DNA from: Heterodera schachtii
Lineage: Eukaryota > Nematoda > Chromadorea > Rhabditida > Heteroderidae
Direction: 5' to 3'
Assembly: GCA_023374025.1 (NCBI GenBank)
Contig: SIJG01000002.1
Location: 3,231,626 to 3,295,625, forward strand
Length of the DNA stretch: 64,000 nt
The notes beneath the pieces were generated by a model. The model was not told the origin of the DNA. It made no database searches and worked only from the letters and a program-made list of their open reading frames with translations. Of this stretch, positions 24,683-36,319 are shown in pieces; the stretch's first letter is position 1; the number at the start of each line of letters is the position of its first letter. The position numbers and the translations under genes were made by a program.

Positions 24683-25395
24683 ATGGAAATTGATTCGCAC
24701 CCATCCGCGGCAGTTCAACCTGAACCAGCACCAATTGAGCACCAACAGGAGGAGCAACAGCAGCAAAATAACACGAGAATTTTGCCAAAATCGAAAAAAT
24801 GGTGGAAAAAAGCACTGAACATTAGGTGAATCCGAAATTTTAACCTTTTTACCTTCGCCTTCTGCTCGTTTTATGCTCCATTCCTTTTTTAGGCCGATGG
24901 CCAACAGCAGCACAAAGCCCAGGTCGAGTTGGGAGCGCAAAATGCAGAAGAAGGGCGAGCGCGAGCAGTGCAAGGCGGTGGAGGCCGAAATCCGGCAACG
25001 GTTGGCGGACGAACGGAACGCGCGGGCGCAGGCGTTGAAGGAGCGCGAGCAGCGCCGAAAAAGCAATGAGCGGAAGGCGGAAGTTGTGCAGGTGGGAGCA
25101 AGCAAAAAGCGGAGGAGGGCACAGAATTTGGGCGCCCGAAAAAAGAGGGCCTTGCTTTGTTTTGGTTTTAAAAATGGCATATTTTTAATATGGCATTTTG
25201 GTAGTATAAACCCATTTTGTAAAAGTGCACTCAATAAATCAACTTACTATATCAGCAATTTTAATGTCACCCAAAATCGTTTTGCAGGTGATCCGAAACA
25301 GTGCAAAGCTGAAGCGGATGAAACGCAAGCAGTTGCGGACGACTGTGCAGATGAGAGACACCACCGCGGCAACTTCTGATGGAAAACAGAAATAA
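24683..25395 (+). CDS. ccdc86: CCDC86/Cgr1-like nucleolar protein
   Basis: Three exons (24683-24825, 24893-25091, 25288-25395) with GT-AG introns in phases 2 and 0 give 149 residues. After a glutamine-rich N-terminus comes SKKWWKKALNIRP, then the Cgr1 core: RSSWERKMQKKGEREQC, a charged helix (KEREQRRKSNERKAEVVQ) and VIRNSAKLKRMKRKQLR. These are the hallmark segments of yeast Cgr1 and animal CCDC86 (cyclon), nucleolar proteins; Cgr1 acts in rRNA processing of the large ribosomal subunit. It is shorter than human CCDC86 because the long N-terminal repeat region is absent. The stop is 236 bp upstream of the next same-strand start, fitting an operon with the EHBP1-like gene. Confidence 0.88.
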
Positions 25396-25570
25396 TTGGG
25401 AGAAAATCAAATTTTTATTTTTTTAAATTTGTTGCTGTTTGACGAAGAAATGAAAAGAATTTTGTTTCCTGCTTCTACACATTTTCATTATGTGTTGAAT
25501 AATGGTCATTCATTTCCATTTCTTTTATTTGTTTAATGAATTCGGCTAATTAACCCTAATCATAATTTTG

Positions 25571-25573
25571 CAG
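25571..25573 (+). promoter_or_regulatory. Candidate trans-splice acceptor before the EHBP1-like gene
   Basis: CATAATTTTGCAG is a good nematode 3' splice site, 58 bp upstream of the ATG at 25632 and about 175 bp after the CCDC86 stop. No upstream exon of this gene fits it, so it may receive a spliced leader on a polycistronic transcript. Confidence 0.4.
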
Positions 25574-25631
25574 GGTCGCCTCCGGCACATAATCACTCGC
25601 AATTTATAACATCCATCAATCCGTTGTGCCG

Positions 25632-28600
25632 ATGCCAAAAACTCCAAAGAGCACCACTCCGTCCCTGCTCGGCCGCGTGGTGCGCAAATTGAGCAGTGCG
25701 CGCAAAGCGCACCCGCACCGTTTTGTGTTTGAGCCGAAAAAGTTGCTGATCGACACGGACGAACGGTGGCGGCCCGTCGAACACATTGTGTTGGTCTTCA
25801 GACACAGGTCGAAACGAGCCGAGCAAATCAACGAATTTACCAAACAAAACGGGAGGGGGTTAAAAATAAACTGAAAAATGCGACTCTTTTGGGAGTTGCA
25901 ATTTTATTTTTTGCTTTTCCAGGCATCGTCTGTTCCGCTCCAAAATGCGCTCCATGGAGGACTCTTGCTCGGTGGGCAATCGGCGTGTGCTTGTGTGGCC
26001 CGACCGCGTGGTGGACGACCCAATTGAATTTGTCACGACGCTGTACAACCGGCGGAAGCAGTGCAACGAGTTGGATGACAAGGCCAGAAATTTTTACTTT
26101 AAATGCTTTTTCCTCCATGTTATTATTTTTTAAAATTTATTTTGCTTGGATTTGTCTATGTCTTCGAAGGATTTGGAAATGAATTAAACTTTCAAAAAAA
26201 AAAATTTTTTTTTCTCTCGGCGACGACTAAAACAACTCTGCCGTAACCCATTTTACCATATTTTTGGAAAATTTGACCCCAAAATGGCAAAAATTGGTCC
26301 TTTTTGGCAAAAAACGGCTACAAATTCCTGCTTTTTCTTCCCGGTGCTCAAATTTTAAAATAATACCGGTGAAAAAATTTTTGGCCCGGAGAGCAAAAAA
26401 ATCTGTGTCCCCTCCCCCTCTCCAATTGTTTTGACGTCCCGTTTTGTTTCTTCCAGGAATGGATATTGTTCGTTGAGGGTCCAATGGTACAGACAACGAC
26501 GAGTGCGTCGAATGGCGGCGGTGCCTTTTCCGCGAGTGGCGGCTCCTCCGGCGTGTCATCATCAACTTCGACGGCGACAGCGCCCGTGGCCCGACCGTTG
26601 GCCACCGCCGAGCTAAATGTACGCGTGCTGATCGGTCCGGCGGACTGTGTGGCCCAGGTGCACCTCGAACTGCGTCCCATTCACGAAGGGGTGAGTCAGG
26701 GACAGGCGGAATTGCTTTAAACTGGGAAAAAACCATCACACATTTTGGGACATGACAAAACACAACCACTGAAATACAGTCGACACATAACACAGCCGGG
26801 AATAAATTTTCAAAATTGAAAGTCTTCAAGAAAAAATCTTAGAAAATTCTAAGAAAAAGACATCTTTTAAAAAATTTTCAACGATTTTTCAAAATTTAAT
26901 GACGAATTACAAAATTTTTTTTTATAAAATCTAGAAATTTTTTGAAAATTTTTTTTCTTTGATTTTTCTAAGATTTTTTTCTTGAAAAATTCTAAGTTTG
27001 AAAAAAAATTCAATTTGTTCCCGGCTGTGTTATGTCTCGGCTGTGTTTTGGGGTGTATCGCCTACATTTAACATTATTTGTATCTGTTTTTGGTTTTTCC
27101 ACGGGACTCTTTTCGTGAGTCGAATGGATGTGAATTTGGTTTTTGACCCTTTTTTAGGTGCTCGGCTGTTCCCTTGACTTGGTGGTGCACTGTTTTCCCT
27201 TTGACAACGAATGGTCAGTCGATGGCACCCACTTTTATTTTAATTATTAGTTTTTTAAATTTTACTTTTTTGCAGTGTTTCACCCTTTTCCCACCATTTG
27301 CTCGCGAGCACTCCGAATTCCGTCCGTTGTCCTCCCACTCCATCCGCCGCAGTTGTCGAACACCACCACAACGCTGAGGACGCCAATGTTGGCGACGGCA
27401 CTTCCATCAAACTCGTTGCCCCCAACGACGACGAGGAGAAAGGCGGCGAAGTCAGCGATGGCACCGGCACTGTTGCCGAAAGTGTTGCCCAACAACAAAT
27501 TGTTGGCATTTCCATCGAACCCGTTCCCCCCAACGACGACGAGGAGAACGGCGGCGAAGTCAGCGATGGCACCGGCACTGTTGCCGAAAGTGTTGCCCAA
27601 CAACAAATTGTTGGCATTTCCATCGAACCCGTTCCCCCCAACGACGACGAGGAGAACGGCGGCGAAGTCAGCGATGGCACCGGCACTGTTGCCGAAAGTG
27701 TTGCCGAACAGCTTAAACACCACCAAGAACCGGGTACTATTAGTGAAACTTGTTTTTTGTTCAAACAAATCCTAAAGTTTTGGCAAAGGAATGGAAAAGC
27801 AAAAAAAAAGGTCACCGGGCGGCCCGACCTTCCTTCGCGAAAATTTTTTCCGACCCCCCCCCCCCTTTTTTATGTATGTACGGCGCCGACTTAAAAAAAA
27901 TATATATAATATAACTCACTATTCGCTTATAGATGCATCTACTGAATTGGCCGAACGGCTCGCACAGTGTGTAAGGCAAATCGTCGAAATTGAACAGCAA
28001 GACATTTTCATTGGCGAGCGTATGCTTGAGATTGGTGGGTTTATATAGTAAAAAAAAATGCGAAATTTTCTTACTATTAAAACCTTCAGAAAACTTTTCG
28101 AAAATTATTTCAGCGAATTTTAAGAAAATTTGAGAGAACTTAACAGCAACAGAAAATCTCAAAAAATCGCTGTAAAAATTAAAAAAAAAAAATTTTTTTT
28201 TGTAATTTTTTAAGAAAATTGATATGGGAGGGGGGGGGGGGAAGAGCTGCTTCCAGAAAACAGTAGGACTTTTAAAGAAATGCCATTTTTGTGTAGCGCC
28301 CGGAAGTGCGGCGGAGTTGGAGCTGATCAGCCACCACCTTCGGCTGATTGAGGAGAAGGAGGAGTTGTCCCGGCGACAGGATTTCCTGAATACACAGTTG
28401 GACCTGCACGAGACGGAGCAGCGCATTGTGCAGTTGCGCATGAAAATTGTTGCCGAAGACGACGCCGGAATTGGTGGCGGACATTGCAACGGCACAGGTG
28501 ATCAACAATTAATCAACTAGTTGATTAATCGCTGTTCGAATCCCAAAACAAGTTCGTAGCCTGGGGCGGATTCCCCCCCCCCCCCCGACCGAATTCTTTT

Positions 28601-29135
28601 TCTCCTCGGCGATGGAAATTTTGAAAAATAACACTGGTGATCATACATGAACAAGGGGTGCGCCAGTCAGACCCCCATACGTCGGACGTTTGGCGCAGGG
28701 GTGGTGCGCCAGGACCTATTTTTCTTACGTCGGCCCCTATTTTTCCCGGCGACATTCTTTTTTTTTTTGCTATTCAAATCAACTTTTTTCGGCGCGTTTT
28801 TCCCGAAAAACTTTTTTGGAAGGAGTGGGGCGGTGCCGAAGGCGCCGCCGGGAAAATTTTTTGAATTTTGTATGCGTTTTGCTAAGGAAATTGTTCTTTT
28901 TAACTTTTTCCCCCTTCGGTACGACCCACCCCACGACGACCCCCCCCCCCTCCTTTACAGCGCCCCCCTTACGACGCATTTGTCCTTTTCAGTTTCTGCT
29001 CTTCCGCCGACTTCGCCCTTTTACGCCGCGCTCAGACACCAAAACAACACGGCACTTTTGTTGGAGCTCAAACAACTAATTGACCACAAGAATGATCTCG
29101 TCATGCGCATTTCTGACTATGAAGACGAAGCTTAA
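25632..29135 (+). CDS. ehbp1: EHBP1-like NT-C2 and bMERB protein lacking a CH domain
   Basis: Eight exons (25632-25807, 25923-26082, 26457-26690, 27158-27213, 27276-27733, 27933-28034, 28297-28497, 28993-29135) agree in every phase and give 509 residues. Residues about 25-210 form an NT-C2 domain (RFVFEPKKL, WRPVEHIVLVFRHR, LVWPDRVVDDPIEF, DDKEWILFVEG). A linker contains a 36-residue tandem repeat. The C-terminus (AERLAQCVRQI, EELSRRQDFLNTQLDLHE, LKQLIDHKNDLVMRI) is a bMERB Rab-binding coiled domain. Animal EHBP1 proteins link membranes, Rab8/Rab10-type GTPases and EHD proteins in endocytic recycling. They normally also carry a central CH domain, and I find none here. Exon 2 ends at a GC donor (AAG|GCCAGA). 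Likely cytoplasmic and endosomal. Confidence 0.82.
26785..27035. mobile_element. Foldback element in EHBP1-like intron 3
   Basis: Inverted repeats ACATAACACAGCCGGGAA (26785-26802) and the exact complement (27018-27035). The arms continue imperfectly inward (CTTCAAGAAAAAATCTTAG) and outward (a CAAAACACA motif on both sides), so the whole palindrome is about 295 bp. No ORF. No clear target duplication. Confidence 0.7.
27397..27716 (+). repeat. 108-bp in-frame coding tandem repeat
   Basis: Three units in exon 5 of the EHBP1-like gene. The units starting at 27505 and 27613 are almost identical at the DNA level, and the one before 27505 is diverged. Each encodes 36 residues including PPNDDEENGGEVSDGTGTV. 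The unit length is a multiple of three, so copy number can change without a frameshift. Confidence 0.9.
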
Positions 29136-29644
29136 ACTCACCGTCCGTCCCTCCCACTCATTTTGCCATTAAAATGCGCTTCTTCTTTTTCCTGTCGTCC
29201 CCCTCCCAAAGTTCTCGCTTTTCCTTGTATTATCCCTGTGCTAGCTGTGAAAACTCAACTTACATAAACGCCTATACATATACATATATTTGAGGTGTAT
29301 ATTTATGCATAACAATTGGCAAGCCCAAACGGAAGAATTTTAAAGGGAGTGGATGCTGTATTTTTACCAAATTCTTGAGATTTTGTCAAAATTCTCCGAC
29401 GGCGCCTGTGCAACGCTGGACTACTTAAATTTTCGTAGGAGAAAAATTTTGGGGCCTAAAAACAAAACAAAAAAGTTTGTTTTTCTCGTTCGTCCCACCC
29501 TCCTTACTGAATACGGGCCTGACTATATATGGTAAACGGTAAAAAATGAAAAAATCGCCAAAAAAAAACATTAGCATAATAAACAAAATGCCAAGCATTC
29601 AAATATAAAATAAAGCTCTTGGTCAAAAACATCTAATCAAAGAC
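29136..29644. other. Intergenic spacer with a shared repeat fragment
   Basis: Right of the EHBP1-like stop. The part from about 29544 to 29644 (AATCGCCAAAA... to ...AATCAAAGAC) is clearly related to 38303-38404 next to the Mutator-like element, with about 65-70 percent identity by eye. The match ends exactly where the hairpin at 29645 begins. Confidence 0.5.
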
Positions 29645-31394
29645 GAGCGCTTGGGCGCCGCTTCGCGGCGCCAACCGCTCTGTCAAAAAAATTGATAAAA
29701 AAGTTAATTTGACGTAGGTAGTGTCACTCAAAGTCTCTATCTCTCTCTTTCTCTGTCCCCTCTCTATCTCTGTCTCTCCCCCCTCTCTCTCTCTCTTCCT
29801 CCTCTCTCTCTCTCCGTCTCTCTCTTCCTCTCTCTCTTCTCTCTCCTTTTCCCTCTCTCTCTCTTTGCCCTCTCTCTCTCCGTCTCTCCCCTCTCTCTTT
29901 CTCTGCCCTCTCGCTCCTTCTCTCTCTCTTTCTCATTCCATCTACTTTCTTTCTCTCTCTCTTTGCCCTCTCTCTCTCCGTATCTCTCCCTCCCCTCCTC
30001 TCTCTCTCTCCTTTCCCCCCCTCTCTCTCTCTCTTCTATCTCCCTCTCTCTCTTTCCCCTTTCTCTCTCTCTTCTCTCTCCGCTCCGTCCCCTCTCTCTC
30101 TCCGTCTCTATCCCTCTCGCGCTTTTTCTCTGTCCCCTCTATCGCTCTGTCTCTCCCCCTCCTTTCTCTCTCTCTCCCCTCTCTCTCTTTATCCCTCCCT
30201 CTCTCTCTTCTCTCGCCCTTTCTCTCTCTTCCTCTCTCTCTCTTTGCCCTTTCTCTACTTCTCTCTCTCTCTCTCCACCCCTTCTCCCTCTCTCTTGCTT
30301 CTTTCTCCTCTTGTCTCTCTCCCCTCACTCTCTCTCTCCCACTCTCCGTCTTCTCTATCGATTCTCCCTCTTCCCCATCTATCTCCACTCTCTCTCTCTT
30401 CCTTCTTTCTCTCCCTTGTCTCTATCCCCACTCTCTCTAATCTCCCCCCTTTCTCTCTATCAATCTTCTCCCTTTCTGCGTTCTCTCTCTATCCCTTTAT
30501 CTGTCGCTCTCTCTCTCTGAACCTCTTTCCCCCGCTCTCTCTCTCCGTTCACTCTATCCCTTCTCTCTCTCTAATCTCTCTCCCCCTTCTCTCTATCAAC
30601 CTTCTCTCTTCCCCCCCCCCCCACTCTCTCTCTCTCTGCTTTCTTCTCTCTCATTCTTTCTATCTCTCTCTCACTCTCTATCTGTCTCCCTCTCGCTCTT
30701 CCTTCACTCTTCTTTCACACATTCTCTCTTCTCTCCCCCACTCTCTCTGCTTTTTTCTATCGTCTCAACTCTTTTGTCTCTATCTCTTTTTTCTCCCAAC
30801 TATCTCGCCTTTTCTCTTCGCTCTCACCCACTCCATCTCTCTCTCTCACACACTCTTTCTCTCTTCTCCGTTCTCTTTCCCCATTCTCTCTTTCACCCCC
30901 CTCCCCCGCTCTCCCTTCGTTTCTCGTTTCTTCCCTTTTCTCCCTCCCTCTCATCCCTCGCACTCTCTCTTATTTTTCCTATCTCTCACTTCTTATTCTC
31001 TCCCGCTCCTATGCTTTCATCACACATAAGTAAACAACTGTCTGCTCTTCCCTTTTTTCTTTGTAAATGATATTTCTTTTCGTTTTCTCTTCTTTTCATA
31101 TTAAGTCAAAACGCCAAATGCCAATTTAATTGAGGGGGCGGGGCTTGCTCTCATTTAATACGAGCGCTTGGGCGCCGCTTCGCGGCGCCAACCGCTCTGT
31201 CAAATAAATTAGTTAAATATATTAGTGTCACTCAAAATCTCTCTCTCTCTCTCTCTCTATCTTCTCCCCCTCACTCTCCCTCTCCCCCTCCCTCCCTCTC
31301 TTCCCTTTTCTGCTTTTTCTATCTCTCTATCTCCCTCTCTCTCTCTTCCCTCTCTCTCTTCTCTCTCCCTCTCCTTCTCTCTCTTTCCCTGTCT

Positions 31395-31430
<36 letters not shown>

Positions 31431-32485
31431 CACCCCCTCACTCTCCTTCTCCTCCTCCCTCCCTCTCCCTTTTTCCCCTCCCTCTCCTCCCCTCTCCCCC
31501 TCACTCTCCCTATCTATCTCTCTATCTCTTCCTCTCTCTCTCTCTTACTCTCTCTCTTTTTTCTCTTTTTCACTCTCTTTTTCTCTCTGTCACTCCTCTT
31601 TTCTCTCTCTTCCTTCTCACTCTCTCTCTTCTTTTCTCTCCTCCTCTCTGCTTTTCTCTCTCCTCTCCTCTTTTCTCTCTCTCTCCTTCTCTCTCTCCTC
31701 TCCTCTTTTCTCTCTCTCTCTCTTTTCTTTTCTCTCTCACTTCTCTTTCTCCTTCTCTCTCTCTTCTTTTCTCTCCTCTTATCCTTTCTATTTTTCACTT
31801 TCTCCTCTTTTCTCTCCTCTTCTCTCGGTGCTTTTCTCTTTCTTTTCTGTCTCTCCTCTCCCTCCCTTTCTTCCCTTTCTGCTTTTTCTACCTCTCTATC
31901 TCCCTCTCTCTCTCTCTCTCTCTTCCCTCTCTCTCTTCTCTCTCCCTCTCGTTCTCTCTCTTTCCCTGTCTCTCTTCTCTCTCTCTCTCCATCTTCTCCC
32001 CCCCCCACTCTTTCTCTCCCCCTCCCTCCCTCTCTTCCCCTTTCTGCTTTTTCTATTTATCTATCTCCCTCTCTCTCTCTTCCCTCTCTTTCTTCTCTCT
32101 CCCTCTCCTTTTTTCTCTTTCCCTGTCTCTCTTCTCTCTATCTTCACCCCCTCACTCTCCCTCTCCTCCTCCCTCCCTCTCCTTTTTTCCCCTCCCTCTC
32201 CTCCCCTCTCCCCCTCACTCTCCCTATCTATCTCTCTCTCTCTTCCTCTCGCTCTCTCTTACTCTCTCTCATTTCTCTCTTTTTCACTCTCTCTTTCTCT
32301 CTGTCACTCCTCTTTTCTCTCTCTTCCTTCTCACTCTCTCTCTTCTTTTCTCTCCTCTTCTCTCTCTGCTTTTCTCTCTCCTCTCTCTCTCTCCTCTTTT
32401 CTCTCTATTCTTTTCTCTCTCTTTCCCTTTTTTCTCTCTCTCCCTTCTTTCTTCTCTTTCTTCCTTCTCTCGCTTTTTATATTAC
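29645..32485. repeat. Two units of hairpin plus long CT-rich tract
   Basis: Two directly repeated units. Each starts with a 36-base hairpin (29645-29680 and 31162-31197, identical), then TGTCAAA, an AT-rich stretch and TAGTGTCACTCAAA, then about 1.2-1.3 kb of almost pure pyrimidine strand dominated by CTCTCT (29735-31015 and 31235-32485). Within the second tract, longer blocks of several hundred bases are themselves repeated. All ORFs here are serine/leucine or arginine/glutamate shadows of the repeat and are not genes. Confidence 0.9.
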
Positions 32486-32864
32486 TGGCACTTATTTTTA
32501 AATAAACATAATGACAAAACAAATGCCAATTCAATCAATGAAAAATGCAAAAGGTCTCGCTTAGTATATAGTTAGGGGATACTTAGGGGATTAGAGCCCA
32601 TAAATCCATTTCAATGCACTTAAAACAAGTATTATGATTTTATTTGAGTTAAAATTGATATACAACATTATCAAATTTTTATTTGGATGTTTCTTAAAAA
32701 AGTTATGTTGCATTAAAGCTGTCAAAATATTTTATGTTGTGTGATCTGCAATCTTTTTTTTTGAATTTCTTCAACCTCCCCCCCCCCCCCCCCCCCCCTC
32801 TTCCCCATCAACCATCCAGCCAGCTTATACATAATATATCATTTAGATTAGAGTAATTTTAAAA
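32486..32864. other. Spacer before the DC-STAMP gene
   Basis: AT-rich, with a C homopolymer run at about 32778-32798. No ORF or splice evidence. By position it contains the promoter of the gene that starts at 32865. Confidence 0.5.
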
Positions 32865-35800
32865 ATGTATTGTTTAACAAAACTCCGTCAACAGTGGGGC
32901 AAGTTTAAAAGCGGCGGTTTGTTGGCAATGTTTTTTGTGGAAGAAAAGCGCGAAAAACGTCGCATTCAGAAGAACAGGACAAAATTTGCGGACATTTTCT
33001 TGCACAGGCACAGACCAATTGACTTTGTTGCTTCTCTGGTACTTCCGTGTTATGCTACACCCTTTTGTGAAATTTTAAAAAATTCATATTTTACATTTCA
33101 AAAAATCATGGATTTTTTGTTAAATCTGCGAAAAGGTGTCATCAGAAGTCAAAACAAACACCATATTCATGATCAGTAGTGACCTAACCCCAAAATATGA
33201 ATTTTTTTATTTTTTCGAGGGGGACGGGTTAGCTGAACACGGAAGTACCGCTTCTCTTCCAACAAATGTTTCCTTTTAAGCAGTGCCGATGATTACTACG
33301 CGCTCCGTTTGCTGTACAATTTGCCTGTCGGATTTGCAATTGCGCTGCTCATTTACCACTTGGCTTGGTACCGGATCAACTTCGCCGACTCCATTCTGAT
33401 CAACCCGTTCTGGAAGGAGTTCGTCAAATGGCTGATGATCGTCTCTGCCGCCCTGTCCTATTCGCTTAATCCTGTTGGTGATGGTGATGGTGGTCTCCAA
33501 CAACTGATGCTTCCACACTGTATATTCGTCGTTTTCAGTTGGTCCGTGCTTCTCTCGGCTGTGCCCTGTTCGCCGGCCTCGGCAGCACCGGGCAGGGGTC
33601 AGTTTTTGGGCATAGGTCGGCACGGTTACCTGTCCAAAATCGGATTCAAACGTTGAGTTTTTTCAATCCATGATAGCCTAAACAGCTTTAACATTGTTCC
33701 TAATAAACCAAAAGAACCAATTTACTTGAATCTAATGCTGTTCAAGACCTCTAAGATTGAAAAAATGTAAGTTTGAAACCCGATTTTGGACATAGGCGCA
33801 AATGTCTGGGCATGGGTCGGCACAACGACGCATTCATCTACTCAGTGAAATGATTCGATTCCATTCAATTTGCAGATTACTGTCCGTTTTTGTGGTCGAG
33901 AACCTAAACAAAGGTGGTGATGAACATCTAATCCTCATTTTCAACGTGTTTATTCGAATTCTTCCAAAAGGACCCATTGCGAATGTCATCCAAAACTTCA
34001 ACATTTCCACGATGATAACGGTGTGTCACTTGCAGCTTCAGGCGCGCATAACCAAAAGTCGAATTGAATTGCAAGCGGGCCCAATCGAAGCACTTTTTGA
34101 GAAAAATTTTGGTATTTTGTCTTATACTTTTTTGATCGCTGTTGACAATTGTTTGTTTTTTCCTTCCAAACAATTAGGAAAGGTTACATCAATTGGAAGT
34201 AAAGTGGTCAACATGCTGAAGTCGTTGCTCCAACCCTTTGACGACGACGTGGAGGAGGACAGCGAAGAGGATTCCCATTTGGCAGCGATAATTGACACGG
34301 CTCAAGTGATTGCTTTTAATTGGTCACGGGCGAGGAGTGTTACATTGGGAACGGACAAAATCTCGGCGCCGAACTCAAAAAAAAATCTGACCGCGAGATT
34401 TTGGGGCGTTGTTAAAGCCATCTTTTTGTGTGGCAATGTTACTAAAGAATTTTTTCAAGAAACTTGCCGACCGTCAACTGTCTACCGAGGGGGAAGACCC
34501 TTCCGTCGGGACGGTTGACCGCGCGGCAAAGCCGGCATGGAAACGGCTCAAGTCGCAACTCGGCCGCTCCATTGCGCGCCGTTTTGAACGCCGTTGCAAA
34601 TACATTTACGCCAGTTCGGTGGAGTCGTGCCACAAACGGCTGCAACAATCGCAGGTGTAAGCCCCGCCGAACATGAAGTTTCGCTGCTAATTTTTGTTTG
34701 TTTGCTTCAAAAAGAGTCTCTGTTACGATGCCATCCCATGGCCACTCGATTCCTTCGCTTGTTCACGCATTAGTGCTCTCAGCTTATGCCAAGTGCTTTT
34801 CCTTTTTTGTCCGTACGATGCCGTGCGCCGTTTTTCCACCATTTTAAGGCCAAAAAAGTCGGCGAAATGTCCGTCAAATTTTGTGAACTCGGCAAAAGCA
34901 CTGACTCGGGCAAAGAAGAACATGAAATGCTTTTTACGCCTGAGTTGGACGGACAAATGTACGGCCTTCAGAATGTGAGCAAACAGATCGAACGCCAACT
35001 CCAACTGAACGCACGTTGCTTTTCGTTGTTGTTTTGCGCCGTTACATTTGCACATTTTTCAGTTGCATTTCCAAGCGGTTGAACAGCCCGAAATTGAGCA
35101 GGGATATTCGACAAGTCAACTGCACAGTGAGCTGGAGCATGACGTGAAGATTCTGCAGGCAAATTCCATGGGAAAATGCACAAAAATCCATTGGATTTAA
35201 ATATGAACCGTCGTAATGTTGCTAATCATTTTGTCTTTTTAAGGTCTTTTTGGGCACGTTCAACCTTGTGTTGGATTTTGTCGTGGTGCTGTTTACCTAT
35301 TACATCTTCAAAAACTGTGTGAAGACAACTCTCAACTATTTGAACGACATCGAATTTCGCAATTCCTTCACAACGCCTTACTTTTGGTCCCCAAACCTCC
35401 GTTCATTCATTCCATTTTAATTAATTTTTAGGCGCATCGACGCAAAACGAAATGAAATGGGAAAAGTTTCGCTGGGCAAATTGCAAAAGCCCGAGAAAAA
35501 GCATAACAAAGTGATCAGCCCTTACGGGTACGAAATAAGAATGATCATTTGTCCGCTTTTTGTTCGAATGATTGATCAATTGTCCGCTTTTTATCCATCT
35601 TTTGTTTTATTACACTTTTTCAGTTTGCCACGCAAGGAAGAGACAAAGAAAATGATCAGTTCCTTCGTCCGTTTGTCCCTGTTGGTATTTGTCGTCGTCA
35701 TTGTGATGGTGGTCGACCATTTTTACTTTCGCCTCCTCCAAATTGTGGTCACTCATGGGAAGATTCTCCGCAGTCAGAAGGGCGGCAACAGTCTGAACAT

Positions 35801-36319
35801 TGTCAGTGCTTTTGTCTTGGGATTTGCATTTTGCTCCATTTCCATCCTCCGCAGGTTGTGAATGGCTCTGGCGCAGTTGCTGAACTCCTTCGCAACGTGT
35901 TGCAGTTCAACTATTCCAAGGATCTCGACACAGACTTGGACAATTTGCACTGTCTGACCCAACCGAATGCACCCAATTGGACATTCAACGCGTGGTATCT
36001 GATGGGCCCACTGATTGCGATGTTTCTGCTACAGGTCGGAGAATGGCACTTTGATCAGTTGGAGAATGGCATTTTGACAGTCGCGGAGAATGGCACTTTC
36101 TCTCCCCATTTTCAGGTGTTTCTCGGTTTTGTTGTCCAGCGATTTGTGCTCTTTTTTGTGCTTGGCTTAATGTTTCCGCGCAGAGCAAAGGCCCGCATCA
36201 TTCACCTCTACAACAAACTGCTGTTTGGCCGAGTGAATTTGGACAAATTGTCGGCAGCTAAGAAAAATGTGAATGAGCGGCAAATGTCGTCGAATACGAA
36301 TGATGACGATGATGATTAG
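32865..36319 (+). CDS. DC-STAMP-domain membrane protein (SPE-42/SPE-49/sneaky type)
   Basis: Fourteen exons with fully consistent phases give 695 residues. Boundaries are 32865-33007, 33284-33473, 33539-33597, 33876-34111, 34178-34305, 34460-34654, 34715-34792, 34849-35010, 35063-35158, 35244-35386, 35432-35527, 35624-35801, 35855-36034 and 36116-36319. Several membrane segments are visible (LPVGFAIALLIYHLAW, LVLDFVVVLFTYYIF, LSLLVFVVVIVMVV, WYLMGPLIAMFLL). The DC-STAMP signature is CYDAIPWPLD followed by RIDAKRNEMGKVSLG and KKHNKVISPYG. Relatives are sperm or macrophage fusion proteins, including nematode SPE-42 and SPE-49, needed by sperm at fertilisation. The cytoplasmic tail is short and ends in an acidic run. 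I see no C-terminal RING finger, unlike SPE-42. Three introns use GC donors (after 33007, 35010 and 35158). The first acceptor is a tandem AAGCAG that keeps the frame either way. Confidence 0.82.
33038..33249. mobile_element. 212-bp MITE inside DC-STAMP intron 1
   Basis: Terminal inverted repeats GGTACTTCCGTGTT at both ends (14 bp perfect, then GCTA also shared), flanked by the 8-bp target duplication GCTTCTCT at 33030-33037 and 33250-33257. Without it the intron would be about 56 bp. The interior is AT-rich and non-coding. The 8-bp duplication suggests hAT or a related superfamily. Confidence 0.92.

Noticed and set aside
26227..26829. 200-codon minus-strand ORF opposite the EHBP1-like gene
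   Set aside because: It is the shadow of exon 3, whose plus-strand frame is fixed by NT-C2 motifs and splice phases.
27255..27815. Long minus-strand ORFs over the coding repeat
   Set aside because: Shadow of the in-frame 108-bp repeat; the plus-strand frame joins upstream and downstream exons.
29721..32505. Long ORFs of up to 426 codons across the CT-rich region
   Set aside because: They are serine/leucine/proline or arginine/glutamate translations of a CT/GA microsatellite in several frames on both strands. Repeat tracts whose interruptions do not make stops give such ORFs without selection.
35985..36188. In-frame continuation through the last DC-STAMP intron (GEWHFDQLENG...)
   Set aside because: The intron 36035-36115 happens to be open in one frame, but splicing gives continuous membrane-segment sequence typical of the family and proper GT-AG ends.
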